From Bacteroides sp. CAG:545 (GTDB lineage: Bacteria; Bacteroidota; Bacteroidia; Bacteroidales; UBA932), in contig HF995997.1 of the NCBI GenBank assembly GCA_000432515.1, positions 15,153 through 58,551 of the forward strand: a stretch of DNA of 43,399 nt. Reading direction: 5' to 3'. How positions within the stretch are numbered: the stretch's first letter is position 1; the number at the start of each line of letters is the position of its first letter. The notes under the pieces were generated by a model, which was not told where the DNA came from, searched no databases, and saw only the letters and a list, made by a program, of their open reading frames with translations. Made by a program: the position numbers and the translations under genes. This document shows, one piece after another, positions 31,979 to 41,230 of this stretch.

Positions 31979-34900
31979 ATGAATTACAGATGCTTATTCC
32001 TTTTGGGGACAGCCATTGCGCTGGCAGGGTGCGCCAAAGAGCCCGTGCCGGCTGTCGTCCCTGAAGACCCTAACCTCATACTGCTGAACATCGACGGTTC
32101 CATCAACCAGATTCAGACCAAGGTCAATGCTGCCGGCTTCGTGGACAAGGACGCGCTGGGCCTCTTCGCCGTGAACTACAGCGAGGAGAACACCGTCGCA
32201 GGCACGCTTGCAGACAACGGAAACCAGGCCGACAACGTCAAGTACGTCTTCGACGAGGCCGCCAACAAGTGGACCCCGACGAAGAAAGTCTATTACAAGG
32301 ACGTCAATACCAATGTTGACCTCTACCTCTATTACCCGCACCAGTCATCCGTGACCGAGGTCAATGCCGCCAACTTCGAAGTGCAGAAGGACCAGAGCTC
32401 AGCCGCCACCGCATCATCCCTCTCCGGATATGAGGCCTCCGACTTCCTCTGGGGCAAAGCGGTCAATATCACCCCTTCAGAGAACAAGGTCGCAGTCCAG
32501 CTGTCGCACAAGATGGCCGCTGTCAATGTCGTCCTTGTGGAAAAGGAAGGCTTCGCTGAAGGCGAATTCGCATCCATCGAAAAAGGAATCATCCTGACCA
32601 ATACCACCCGCAAGGCCAAGATCAATTTCGCGACCGGCGAGGTTTCCGCTTTGGGCAATGCACAGCAGGACGGTATCGTGATGTGCCCGCAGAGCAGCGG
32701 CTCATTCAGGGCAGTGGTAGTTCCGCAGACCGTGGAGGCCGGCGAGAAACTGTTTGCGATTACCATAGGCGGCGTATCATACGGCTTCAGAAACAGCGCT
32801 GCTTCAGTAACTTACGCTGCCGGCAAGCAGACTGACGTCACCATCAACATCAAGAAGAAAACTCCGGCAGGCGAATACGAACTCACCCTCGGCGACATCA
32901 AGATTGCCGACTGGACAGAGGACAAGAACACTCATGGCGGAGAGGCCCGTCAGTATTTCGTGGTGAACCTTACCGAAGCCGGAACGCTTGGCAAGGTGAT
33001 TCGCAGTTTCAAGAAGAATCCGGACAAGATCAGGAACCTGAAAGTGTCAGGTCCGATTACCACTGAGGATTTCTATTTTATGCGTGACTCAATGTCGATT
33101 CTGGAGGCGATTAACCTTAAGGAGGCTAAGGTGGTGAATGCGAAGTATGATAATAGCGGAAAGACTCAGGATGACATTATTCCTTATGAGGCATTTAATA
33201 ATAAGAATACTTTGTTTCATTTCTCGTTTCCGGAGACGATAACATATATCGGTTCCTATGCGTTTTATCACACAAGTATCTTAGGCGCATTGATAATACC
33301 TGATGATGTTACGGAAATTGGCCGTAACGCATTCGACAAAACATCGATTGGTAGTGTTGCGTTTCCTCCACAACTTAAAAAGATTGGAGAATCTGCATTT
33401 TCAGAGTGTGCGTCTCTTTCAGGAACCTTGACTCTGCCGGAATCCTTGATATCCATCGGAGATTATGCTTTCGACAACTGCTCTTTCACTGGTGAACTGT
33501 ATCTGCCAAATAGTTTGGAATATATCGGTATGGGTGCGTTTTCTCAAGCTGGTTTTTTTGTAGGTGGTTTAAGAATCCCGGATAAGATAACTAAACTATA
33601 TGGTGATACATTTAATATTGATGCTAAGGAGGCATTCACTGGTAAGTTAGATTTAAATAATGCAGTGGAATTTGGTGGCAGGGAATTTCGCGCTTGTCAT
33701 TTTACAGGAGAACTAGTAATTCCGAATGGTACCATAAAAATCCCAGATGAGTTTATGATATTATTTGGAGGTTTAGGCTTGTCAAAAGTGGTTTTCCCTC
33801 CTTCGTTGAAGATGATTGGGAAAAATGCTTTTCAGTATCAAAATCGTATTTGTGATGGCCTTGTTTTTCCGGAAGGTCTTGTTTCAATTGAAGACGACGC
33901 TTTTTCTGGTTGTAGTATACCAAGCATTGAATTGCCTTCGACTATTCATACGATTAATCAGCGCGCATTTTATAAATGTTTTAGTCTTTCAAGTATTATT
34001 TCCCATGCAGTCGAACCACCATCTGTTATGCCACGTGCTTTCGATGGCGTAGCCAAAGATAATTTCACAGTAGAAGTCCCGGTGCAGTCCGTTACCCGTT
34101 ATAAGACTGAATCAGGCTGGTCGGATTTCCGTAGAATCGCAGCATACTATGATTTCTCCGTAAGCCGCGACAGAATACGCGCGCTTAACGCAGCTGAGTC
34201 AAGGACATTGACCCTGCGCGCACCTGCGAACTTCAACTGGAGCATAGAACGCAAGCCAGATTGGGTAACTGTTACTCCATCATCAGGCACCGGAAAGGCA
34301 GAAATTACTGTGTCTGTGGATCAAATGTCTCGTACTATCGATAAATTCGAAGTTAGTGAAGATTATACAAACTATGCGGGTCGAAGCGGCGAGATTGTTT
34401 TCAGACTTGAGGATAAAGACTATACCTGCACACTGGATGTGGAGCAGTATGATGCCGACTATTCCGATGGCGAGGTCATGACATTGAACACGGCGACCAA
34501 GGGCCCCGGCATTGATATCGTCTTTATAGGCGACGGCTATGATGCCAAGGACATTGCCAAAGGCACATTCAAGCAGAATACTGAGGACGGCTTCAAGCAT
34601 TTCTTCGGCATCGAACCTTATTCTACCTATAAGGATTATTTCAATGTCTATGCGGTCGTTTCCAAGTCTGACGACAGCGGCATCGGTACGGTCAATACCG
34701 TGATTGACACCAAGTTCGGCAGCTATTTCACGCAGAACCGCATAAAGTCTCCGGATGCTGACAAATGTTTCCAATGGGCAAAACGGGCTGATGCCTCGAT
34801 GGACCTCAGCAAGTCTCTGGTGATCATGCTCATGAACACATCTACTTATGAGGGCGTGACCATGATGTATGGCGATGGCTCGGCTATTGCCTGCTGTCCT

Positions 34901-35482
34901 GTAAGCACTGATGCCTATCCTTATGATTTCCGCGGCATCATCCAGCATGAGGCAGGCGGACACGGTTTCGGCAAGCTCGGTGACGAGTATATCTATCATA
35001 ACGCATTTATCCAGAATTGTACATGCAATTGTTGCGAAAATCCGAAAGGAGATGACGATATGAGTACTTCTTATGGCAAGTATAAAGCCAAAGGTTGGAT
35101 TAAGAACCTCTCCATGACCGCCGATGCCAAGCAGGTTCCTTGGGCCCATCTTATCTACCACAAGAACTACTCCGACAAGGTGGACATGTATGAGGGCGGC
35201 TATATGCACACTCGTGGGGTATATCGTTCTGAGGCAACAAGTTGTATGAACAACAATATCCCTTATTACTCTGCCATCAGCCGCCAGGCCATTGTCGAGC
35301 GCATCAAGGCGTACGCAGGCGAGGCATTTGACTTCGACGATTTCGTGGCCAAAGACTCCTTCGAAGTCGGCACCAAGTCATTGGCAAGAGACTTCGACTG
35401 GACCTTCGGCGTGAATCCGAACATGTTCCGCGCGAACGGCGACGGCCCAATCTACATGGGTGAGCATCCTAATGTCAAGTAA
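31979..35482 (+). CDS. Mosaic surface lipoprotein: fimbrillin-like, leucine-rich repeats, BACON, M64 metallopeptidase
   Basis: This 1167-aa protein has a lipobox LAGC (C18). Residues 30-300 look like a fimbrillin/Mfa-like domain (DALGLFAVNY, DLYLYYPHQ, QLSHKMAAVNVVL). Residues about 345-705 are BspA-type leucine-rich repeats (units such as ITYIGSYAFYHTS and LKKIGESAFSEC). Residues 725-825 are a BACON domain (FNWSIERKPDWVTVTPSSG). Residues 837-1130 are a peptidase M64 domain (GIDIVFIGDGYD). The zinc site reads HEAGGH at 990-995, followed by GKLGDEY. M64 enzymes include IgA-cleaving peptidases. The exported product probably adheres to and cleaves host or microbial glycoproteins. The LRR-coding part is markedly richer in A+T than the rest. 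Confidence 0.88.
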   Translation: MNYRCLFLLGTAIALAGCAKEPVPAVVPEDPNLILLNIDGSINQIQTKVNAAGFVDKDALGLFAVNYSEENTVAGTLADNGNQADNVKYVFDEAANKWTPTKKVYYKDVNTNVDLYLYYPHQSSVTEVNAANFEVQKDQSSAATASSLSGYEASDFLWGKAVNITPSENKVAVQLSHKMAAVNVVLVEKEGFAEGEFASIEKGIILTNTTRKAKINFATGEVSALGNAQQDGIVMCPQSSGSFRAVVVPQTVEAGEKLFAITIGGVSYGFRNSAASVTYAAGKQTDVTINIKKKTPAGEYELTLGDIKIADWTEDKNTHGGEARQYFVVNLTEAGTLGKVIRSFKKNPDKIRNLKVSGPITTEDFYFMRDSMSILEAINLKEAKVVNAKYDNSGKTQDDIIPYEAFNNKNTLFHFSFPETITYIGSYAFYHTSILGALIIPDDVTEIGRNAFDKTSIGSVAFPPQLKKIGESAFSECASLSGTLTLPESLISIGDYAFDNCSFTGELYLPNSLEYIGMGAFSQAGFFVGGLRIPDKITKLYGDTFNIDAKEAFTGKLDLNNAVEFGGREFRACHFTGELVIPNGTIKIPDEFMILFGGLGLSKVVFPPSLKMIGKNAFQYQNRICDGLVFPEGLVSIEDDAFSGCSIPSIELPSTIHTINQRAFYKCFSLSSIISHAVEPPSVMPRAFDGVAKDNFTVEVPVQSVTRYKTESGWSDFRRIAAYYDFSVSRDRIRALNAAESRTLTLRAPANFNWSIERKPDWVTVTPSSGTGKAEITVSVDQMSRTIDKFEVSEDYTNYAGRSGEIVFRLEDKDYTCTLDVEQYDADYSDGEVMTLNTATKGPGIDIVFIGDGYDAKDIAKGTFKQNTEDGFKHFFGIEPYSTYKDYFNVYAVVSKSDDSGIGTVNTVIDTKFGSYFTQNRIKSPDADKCFQWAKRADASMDLSKSLVIMLMNTSTYEGVTMMYGDGSAIACCPVSTDAYPYDFRGIIQHEAGGHGFGKLGDEYIYHNAFIQNCTCNCCENPKGDDDMSTSYGKYKAKGWIKNLSMTADAKQVPWAHLIYHKNYSDKVDMYEGGYMHTRGVYRSEATSCMNNNIPYYSAISRQAIVERIKAYAGEAFDFDDFVAKDSFEVGTKSLARDFDWTFGVNPNMFRANGDGPIYMGEHPNVK

Positions 35483-35483
35483 A

Positions 35484-35649
35484 TCAAGTTTCGCAAGTTG
35501 TCAGACTTGCTGAACGCTAGTGTCAACTTGAGCCTGGTCTCTAGCTCGAAGGTGGTAAGCCCGACGCACTCTTTGTGTACGTTACCCTCACCTTAAAGCC
35601 ATCGCCCTGGCGGGCTCTAAAATCGGTGTTTCGCGCTTGCGAAACTTGA
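35484..35649. repeat. 166-bp element bounded by perfect 14-bp inverted repeats
   Basis: TCAAGTTTCGCAAG (35484-35497) and CTTGCGAAACTTGA (35636-35649) are exact inverted copies framing most of the gap between the M64 and fimbrillin genes. The right third, read in reverse, matches the element at 3918-4123. It has no coding capacity and so resembles a MITE or long intergenic palindrome. It begins one base after the M64 stop codon. Confidence 0.8.
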
Positions 35650-35672
35650 ATAACATAAAAATTATTTGAACA

Positions 35673-36533
35673 ATGAAAAAATCAATATACCTTATAATTG
35701 CGGCAGCTGCATTGATTTCCTGCTCCAAATCCGAGCCGGCCGAGGTCAATGCCGATGAACTCCGGTTCGACATCTCTTATCCTGCCACGAAAGCGACCGC
35801 TTCCTCTTTCGAGAACGGTGACGCGATTTCGCTCTATGCAGTGGAATATGCCGCAGACGGCACCCAGATGCCACTTCAGGTCGGCGGAAACTATCTGAAC
35901 AATGAGAAGATTACCTGCAGCGGTTCGTCCTGGACTCCAGAGAGAAAGCTGTTCTGGAGCGAGCGTCCATGCGATTTCTACGGCATCTATCCATATCAGA
36001 ATGTGACATCTATCGAGAGCTATCCGTTCTCGGTGGCGACTGACCAGTCCGGAGACGGCTACGAGGCTTCCGACCTTCTGTATGCCTATACGCAGAACGT
36101 TTCCCGTTCAGCGGGCGCCGTAAGTCTTCAGTTCCAGCACATTATGTCCAAGCTTGTGGTGAAGCTTGAGAAGGGGCCGAAGTTCGAGGGCAAGATTCCT
36201 GACGACGTGGTCGCGCATATCTACAATACCAATGTGGAATGCACCGCAAACTTCATTACCGGTTCAGTGGAAAAGAACGCTTTCGGAGCGAAGAACACCA
36301 TCACGATGAAGAAGCTCAGCAATGAACAGTTCGAGGCCATCCTGGTCCCGCAGAACCTCGAAAGGAGCACCCCGCTCATCGAACTGACCATGGGCGGCAT
36401 CGCCTACCTTCTCGACTACTCCCTGAGTTTCCGCGCCGGCTACGTCCACACCGTAACCATAACGCTGAACACTTCCCCAGACCAGGAACAGATCGAGATT
36501 TCCATCGACCCGTCAGTCAACCCTTGGAAATAA
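35673..36533 (+). CDS. Fimbrillin-family (Mfa-like) lipoprotein
   Basis: This 286-aa protein has a short signal and lipobox LISC (C17). After a linker it shows the Mfa-like N-terminal fold seen in Bacteroidales fimbrillins: ENGDAISLYAVEY, FYGIYPYQN, ASDLLYAYTQNV, LQFQHIMSKLVVKL and YVHTVTITL. It shares segments with the N-terminal domain of the M64 protein upstream (for example YEASDFLWG/YEASDLLYA and QLSHKMAAVNVVL/QFQHIMSKLVVKL), so the two probably arose from one fimbrillin ancestor. Such proteins become pilus subunits or surface anchors after cleavage. It lacks an obvious C-terminal domain, so it may be a short stalk or tip partner. It probably shares the phase-variable transcript. Confidence 0.85.
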   Translation: MKKSIYLIIAAAALISCSKSEPAEVNADELRFDISYPATKATASSFENGDAISLYAVEYAADGTQMPLQVGGNYLNNEKITCSGSSWTPERKLFWSERPCDFYGIYPYQNVTSIESYPFSVATDQSGDGYEASDLLYAYTQNVSRSAGAVSLQFQHIMSKLVVKLEKGPKFEGKIPDDVVAHIYNTNVECTANFITGSVEKNAFGAKNTITMKKLSNEQFEAILVPQNLERSTPLIELTMGGIAYLLDYSLSFRAGYVHTVTITLNTSPDQEQIEISIDPSVNPWK

Positions 36534-36546
36534 TTCCGGTTCCCCA

Positions 36547-36582
36547 GACGTCATGGGCGATACCCGTGACGTCCCGGTTTTT
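36547..36582 (+). terminator. Intrinsic terminator after the fimbrillin gene
   Basis: An 11-bp stem (GACGTCATGGG / CCCGTGACGTC, one G-T pair) around a 5-nt loop is followed by CCGG and a run of five T, 14 bp after the stop codon. Confidence 0.85.
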
Positions 36583-36650
36583 CAGGTAAGATAGACACCG
36601 CTGTCTTCTCCGAAACTCCGGCTGAATCTGAGGTTTCCGACCATATACTT

Positions 36651-36689
36651 AGTCCCGTGTGCTGATCCGTTCATTCTGCACACGGGACT
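36651..36689 (-). terminator. Terminator hairpin of nadD, displaced by a REP insertion
   Basis: A perfect 12-bp stem, AGTCCCGTGTGC/GCACACGGGACT, with a 15-nt loop. One arm plus the loop (26 bp) is repeated exactly at 36874-36899, next to the nadD stop. The hairpin therefore seems to be the original nadD terminator, pushed 185 bp away. Confidence 0.65.
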
Positions 36690-36899
36690 TTATTCTTGTG
36701 CATTATCCTGATCTTGGTTGACCCTCGGTCGCTTGACCCCCGGTTGCGCGATTCGTCCGTAAAACCCCGCCTTCTACCGGACAAGTTGTTGATTTTGAGC
36801 AACTTGTCCGTGAAACCCTGCCTTTTTACGGACAAACCGTGGATTCCGGGTCAACCAATATCAGTAATAAGCAGATCCGTTCATTCTGCACACGGGACT
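36664..36899. repeat. REP palindrome pair 5 between 26-bp direct repeats
   Basis: Direct repeats of 26 bp (36664-36689, 36874-36899) bracket a 184-bp insert. The insert contains REP palindromes at 36755-36782 and 36804-36835. The hairpin between them reads AAGTTGTT...AGCAACTT, whose A-to-G and T-to-C changes relative to 26086-26109 preserve the base pair. The whole gap 36583-36918 holds only these elements. Confidence 0.85.
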
Positions 36900-36918
36900 C
36901 ATCCGTAAATGCCAGGCA

Positions 36919-37554
36919 TCACATGAGGTACTTGCTCATGTCTTCGCCACGGCTCTGGGCCTCGCGGATTTCGGTGGAGGAGATATCCACGATCGGCGCA
37001 TCGAGAAGCTGGATGTGATAGATCTGCCGGTCGGCATCTTCCAGGCTGAACCGTTCCGCTCCGGAAAGCGACTCGTCCAGGACGTAAAAAGCGGGGAAGT
37101 GCTTGCACTCGTTCATGAGCGCTGCCCTCAATGCCTTGATGTCGAAGCCTTTACGCGGATATACGGCTACACCATATTCGGATAGGATACGGGGAAAGTC
37201 ACGCCATTTGTGTATGGAAGAGAGGTTGTCCGCGCCTATGACCAATGTGAAGTCATTCTCCGGCTCACGTCGCTTGAGCGCATCCAATGTGCGGATCGTG
37301 TAGTGCGGAGGCTCCATTTTCAGTTCAATGTCATCCACCCACACGTTCAGTTCAGGATGTCGGCGGACAGCCTGGACAGCGGCATTGTACCGGTCCTGTC
37401 CGGAACTTGCATCAATCGAGTCCTTCAGCGGATTTTTGGGCGATACCACCAGATAGACCCAATCGAATTCCTTCTTTACGGTAAGGTATTCCATTATGGC
37501 CTGATGTCCGATATGGAGCGGATTGAAAGAACCGGCGTAAACGGCAATGCGCAT
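36919..37554 (-). CDS. nadD: Nicotinate-nucleotide adenylyltransferase
   Basis: This 211-aa enzyme (start ATG 37554; the TTG two codons upstream is rejected) makes deamido-NAD from nicotinate mononucleotide and ATP, a late step of NAD synthesis. The nucleotidyltransferase signature GSFNPLHIGH is at about residues 9-18. PPHYTIRTLDAL and VIGADNLSSIHKWRD are family-conserved, and the C-terminal ISSTEIR closes the active site. It begins 9 bp after the gmk stop, so gmk and nadD form an operon ending at the hairpin near 36651-36689. Confidence 0.95.
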   Translation of the reverse strand: MRIAVYAGSFNPLHIGHQAIMEYLTVKKEFDWVYLVVSPKNPLKDSIDASSGQDRYNAAVQAVRRHPELNVWVDDIELKMEPPHYTIRTLDALKRREPENDFTLVIGADNLSSIHKWRDFPRILSEYGVAVYPRKGFDIKALRAALMNECKHFPAFYVLDESLSGAERFSLEDADRQIYHIQLLDAPIVDISSTEIREAQSRGEDMSKYLM

Positions 37555-37563
37555 AATCAAAAA

Positions 37564-38127
37564 TTATTGTAGGAAGTCGTCAACCACTTTTTCAGCTTCG
37601 GCATAAGCTTTCTGCAAATCATCATTGACAAGAATATAGTCGAACTTGTCGGCGTAAGTCATTTCCTCTGAGGCCTTTGCGACGCGCTTTGCGATGGCTT
37701 CGGCGCTGTCGGTGCCTCTGGCGACGAGCCTCTTCCGCAGCTCTTCCACTGACGGGGCCTGGATGAATACTGACAATGCCTTGTCTCCGAAGTATTTCTT
37801 CAGGTTCACGCCGCCCTTCACATCCACGTCGAAGATGATGACATGTCCCTTGTCCCAGATTCTCTGGACCTCCGACTTGAGCGTGCCGTAGAACGAACCT
37901 GCATAGACCTCCTCGTACTCCACGAACTTGTCTTCCGCTATCATCTTGCGGAACTCGTCTGCCGTAAAGAAGTGATATTCAATGCCGTTGCGTTCCTGTC
38001 CGCGTGGCGCGCGGGAAGTCGCCGATACAGAGAACTCCATCTCGGGATGCAACTTGAGAATGTGGCTCACAATGGTGCTTTTCCCGGAACCTGACGGGGC
38101 TGAAAATATGATTACTTTATTGCTCAT
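37564..38127 (-). CDS. gmk: Guanylate kinase
   Basis: This 187-aa cytosolic kinase phosphorylates GMP to GDP with ATP. I use ATG 38127 (MSNKVIIFSAPSGSGKST) over the upstream TTG. The P-loop SAPSGSGKST is at about residues 9-18. The GMP-binding SVSATSRAPRGQE and GIEYHFF segments follow, then IIFDVDVKGGVNLKK. The length is normal for the family. It is the first gene of the gmk-nadD operon and diverges from araB across a 123-bp gap. Confidence 0.97.
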   Translation of the reverse strand: MSNKVIIFSAPSGSGKSTIVSHILKLHPEMEFSVSATSRAPRGQERNGIEYHFFTADEFRKMIAEDKFVEYEEVYAGSFYGTLKSEVQRIWDKGHVIIFDVDVKGGVNLKKYFGDKALSVFIQAPSVEELRKRLVARGTDSAEAIAKRVAKASEEMTYADKFDYILVNDDLQKAYAEAEKVVDDFLQ

Positions 38128-38250
38128 TCTGATAATTGTTGGATTCTGACGCAAAAGTAAGCATTTTTTGCGTAACTGCCCGTAAGTTGGTAACTTTACC
38201 GGACAAACCAGCTGAAAAAGTAGTTAACCATTCATCGGACACGAAAATTT

Positions 38251-39945
38251 ATGAATTCAGACAAATACGTCATCGGCATTGACTTCGGCTCAGATTCGGC
38301 AAGAGCGGTCATTGTGAACTGCGCGGACGGCTCGATAGTCGGAGAAAGCGTCAGTTTCTACAAGAGATGGAAGCAGGGACTCTTCTGCGACCCGTTGAAA
38401 TCACAGTTCAGACACCATCCTCAGGATTACATTGACGCGATAGAGTCGGCAGTGGGCTCGGTCACTTCCGCACATCCGCAGCAAGCACGGAATATCGTGG
38501 CATTGTCAGTGGACACTACCGGAAGCACACCGTGTTTCGTGGATGAAAACCTCGTTCCACTCTCCCTGAAGCCGGAATTCAGCGAGAATCCGGATGCGAT
38601 GTTCATCCTGTGGAAGGACCATACGGGGACCGATGAGGCCGCCCGGATCGAGGCTGCCTGTCATGCCAATGTCCCTGACTACACCATGTTGTCAGGCTTT
38701 GCCTACTCTCCTGAGGCATATTGGTCCAAGGCCCTGCATGTGCTGAGGACTTCTCCGCAGGTGCGTGAGGCGTATTTTACGGCGATTGAGCTGTGTGACT
38801 GGATTCCGGCGCTTCTGACCGGATGCCACAACATTGACAATTTCTGTATCAGCCACAGCTGTGTGGGCGAAAAATCGTTCTGGTGCGAGAAGTGGGGCGG
38901 CTATCCTCCGGTGGAATTCTTCGAAAAGATAGATCCGGTGCTCGTGAAACTCAGGAAGAGTCTGTCTGACAATGACCGGACTCCTGATGTGCCGGTGGGC
39001 AATATCACAGACGAGTGGGCCGACAGATTGGGCGTTCCTCGCGGAATAGTAATCGGTGCCGGCAATATCGACTCGTTCTCAGGCTCGTTCGGCTCAGGTG
39101 TGGAAGAAGGCGTGCTCGTGATGAGCTTCGGCACTTCGGCTGCCTATACCACTGTTTTCAGGCCGGAGTCTCTGGACAATGTGATTGACGGCGTCATGGG
39201 ACAGGTGGACGGGCTGATTACTCCCAAGATGATAGGCATCGAGACCGGACTCAGCGCTTACGGGGATGTTTACGCTTGGCTCAAGCGCCTGATAATGACT
39301 CCGGTAAACAATATTCTCGCGGACTGCGACGTGCTGCCGAAAGAAGATGTGGCAGCGATTGCGGACTACATTGACGATAAGATGATGCTGGAGCTGAACC
39401 GGTCTGCGGAGCGGGTAAGTCCGAACATCCACAATCCTTTCGCGACAGACTTCCTTAACGGCCGCAGGGCGCCGGCTTCGAATATGCGTCTGTGGGGCTC
39501 GCTGATGGGCTTGAAGCTGTCCACGGATGCTGGGGCGATATTCCGTTCACTTGTCGAGGCGACTTCGTTTGCTTCCAAAGTGATAATGGATGGCGTGGAA
39601 AGTGCCGGGCTGAAGATCGACAAGGTGATTGCTACCGGCGGCATTGCCCAGAAATCGCCTTTGGCCGTGCAGATGGTGGCTGATGTGCTCAACAAGGAAA
39701 TAGAAATCTGTTCGTGCAAGCAGTCGGGAGCGCTCGGGGCTGCCATTTTTGCTGCTGCCGCTGCCGGAGTCTATCCTGATTTCAGGACAGCGCAAAGGTC
39801 AATGATACATAAGAATTCCAAGGTCTATTATCCTGATACTGAGAGCCATAAGTTCTTGCTTGAACGTTTTGGACTCTATAGGAGGGCAGTGGATTATACT
39901 GAAAAAGTTCAGGAGGAATTCTTTAATTTTGATGAAATTGACTAA
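38251..39945 (+). CDS. araB: Ribulokinase
   Basis: This 564-aa FGGY-family sugar kinase phosphorylates L-ribulose in L-arabinose use. The N-terminal phosphate-binding GIDFGSDSARAV is clear, with SVDTTGSTP, FILWKDHTG and YWSKALHVL (ribulokinase-specific) following. The C-terminal ATP-site GTSAAYT and TGGIAQKSPLAVQM are present. No araA, araD or araR gene lies in the window, so it stands alone. Length and motifs favour ribulokinase over xylulokinase. The protein is cytosolic. The 156-bp gap to the aldolase gene contains a GTAAGC/GCTTAC inverted repeat but no clear promoter. Confidence 0.93.
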   Translation: MNSDKYVIGIDFGSDSARAVIVNCADGSIVGESVSFYKRWKQGLFCDPLKSQFRHHPQDYIDAIESAVGSVTSAHPQQARNIVALSVDTTGSTPCFVDENLVPLSLKPEFSENPDAMFILWKDHTGTDEAARIEAACHANVPDYTMLSGFAYSPEAYWSKALHVLRTSPQVREAYFTAIELCDWIPALLTGCHNIDNFCISHSCVGEKSFWCEKWGGYPPVEFFEKIDPVLVKLRKSLSDNDRTPDVPVGNITDEWADRLGVPRGIVIGAGNIDSFSGSFGSGVEEGVLVMSFGTSAAYTTVFRPESLDNVIDGVMGQVDGLITPKMIGIETGLSAYGDVYAWLKRLIMTPVNNILADCDVLPKEDVAAIADYIDDKMMLELNRSAERVSPNIHNPFATDFLNGRRAPASNMRLWGSLMGLKLSTDAGAIFRSLVEATSFASKVIMDGVESAGLKIDKVIATGGIAQKSPLAVQMVADVLNKEIEICSCKQSGALGAAIFAAAAAGVYPDFRTAQRSMIHKNSKVYYPDTESHKFLLERFGLYRRAVDYTEKVQEEFFNFDEID

Positions 39946-40101
39946 TTTTGTGGAGTTTTGCTGAACCATGCGGAGAAATTATATGACATTTTGTCGGTAA
40001 AGTAGCAAGGTGGCAGAATTATTGCAGAAAAGCCTGCGGATTCAGTAAGCGTTTAGGGCTTACGTAATGTTCATTGAAATAATTTCTAATTTTTATAGAA
40101 T

Positions 40102-41103
40102 ATGGTTTCTTATAAAGAATTAGGCCTTGTAAACACAAGAGAAATGTTTGCAAAGGCTGTAAAAGGCGGATATGCTATTCCTGCCTTCAACTTCAACAAT
40201 ATGGAGCAGCTTCAGGCTATTATCCAGGCTTCAGCAGAGTTGAAGTCACCAGTCATTCTTCAGGTTTCTAAGGGTGCCCGCAACTATGCGAACCAGACTC
40301 TTCTCCGTTACATGGCAGAAGGTGCTGTACAGTATGCCAAGGAACTCGGTTGGGAACATCCTCAGATCGTTCTTCACCTCGACCACGGCGATTCTTTCGA
40401 ACTCTGCAAGAGCTGCGTGGATATGGGCTTCTCTTCAGTTATGATCGACGGTTCTGCTCTTCCATACGAGGACAACATCGCTCTTACAAAGAAGGTTGTA
40501 GAGTACGCTCACAAATTTGACGTTACCGTAGAGGCTGAGCTCGGTGTTCTCGCAGGTGTTGAGGATGAGGTTGCTGCTGAGGAATCTCACTATACAAAGC
40601 CTGAGGAGGTTATCGACTTCGCTACCCGTACAGGTTGCGATTCACTCGCCATCTCCATCGGTACTTCACACGGTGCATACAAGTTCAAACCAGAGCAGTG
40701 CACACGTGACCCTAAGACAGGTCGTCTCGTTCCACCGCCGCTCGCATTCGACGTTCTCCACGAGATCGAGAAGAAGCTCCCTGGATTCCCTATCGTTCTC
40801 CACGGATCATCTTCAGTACCACAGGAATATGTAGATATCATCAATACTCATGGCGGAAAACTTCCAGATGCAGTAGGTATTCCTGAGGAGCAGCTCCGCG
40901 AGGCTGCCAAGTCAGCTGTCTGCAAGATCAACATCGACTCAGACTCACGTCTTGCAATGACTGCTGCGATCCGCAAGGTATTCGTTGAGAAACCGGGCGA
41001 GTTCGACCCACGTAAATATCTTGGTCCTGCACGTGACGAGATGAAGAAACTCTACGAGCACAAGATCAAAGACGTTCTCGGTTCTGACGGCAAAGCTGAA
41101 TAA
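40102..41103 (+). CDS. fba: Class II fructose-bisphosphate aldolase
   Basis: This 333-aa zinc enzyme interconverts fructose-1,6-bisphosphate with dihydroxyacetone phosphate and glyceraldehyde-3-phosphate. Family motifs are AIPAFNFNNMEQ, VLHLDHGDSFE (zinc His and catalytic Asp), VEAELGVLAG and LHGSSSVP. KINIDSDSRLAMT follows near the C-terminus. Codons differ from the neighbours (many GTT, TCA, CTT and few CTG), as expected for a very highly expressed glycolytic gene. A strong terminator follows. Confidence 0.96.
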   Translation: MVSYKELGLVNTREMFAKAVKGGYAIPAFNFNNMEQLQAIIQASAELKSPVILQVSKGARNYANQTLLRYMAEGAVQYAKELGWEHPQIVLHLDHGDSFELCKSCVDMGFSSVMIDGSALPYEDNIALTKKVVEYAHKFDVTVEAELGVLAGVEDEVAAEESHYTKPEEVIDFATRTGCDSLAISIGTSHGAYKFKPEQCTRDPKTGRLVPPPLAFDVLHEIEKKLPGFPIVLHGSSSVPQEYVDIINTHGGKLPDAVGIPEEQLREAAKSAVCKINIDSDSRLAMTAAIRKVFVEKPGEFDPRKYLGPARDEMKKLYEHKIKDVLGSDGKAE

Positions 41104-41127
41104 TCGAATTGTCAATAAATAGAAGAA

Positions 41128-41159
41128 GCGACTGGTGATTTTTACCGGTCGCTTTTTTT
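41128..41159 (+). terminator. Intrinsic terminator of fba
   Basis: A 9-bp stem GCGACTGGT/ACCGGTCGC (one G-T pair) with a 7-nt loop is followed by seven T, 24 bp after the stop codon. Confidence 0.92.
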
Positions 41160-41230
41160 GTGTTCGTGCCTGTTTGTGAGCTCCCGGAGCATAGGAAAAC
41201 CATGGCTCAGAGGGGAAAAATCCTGTGTTT

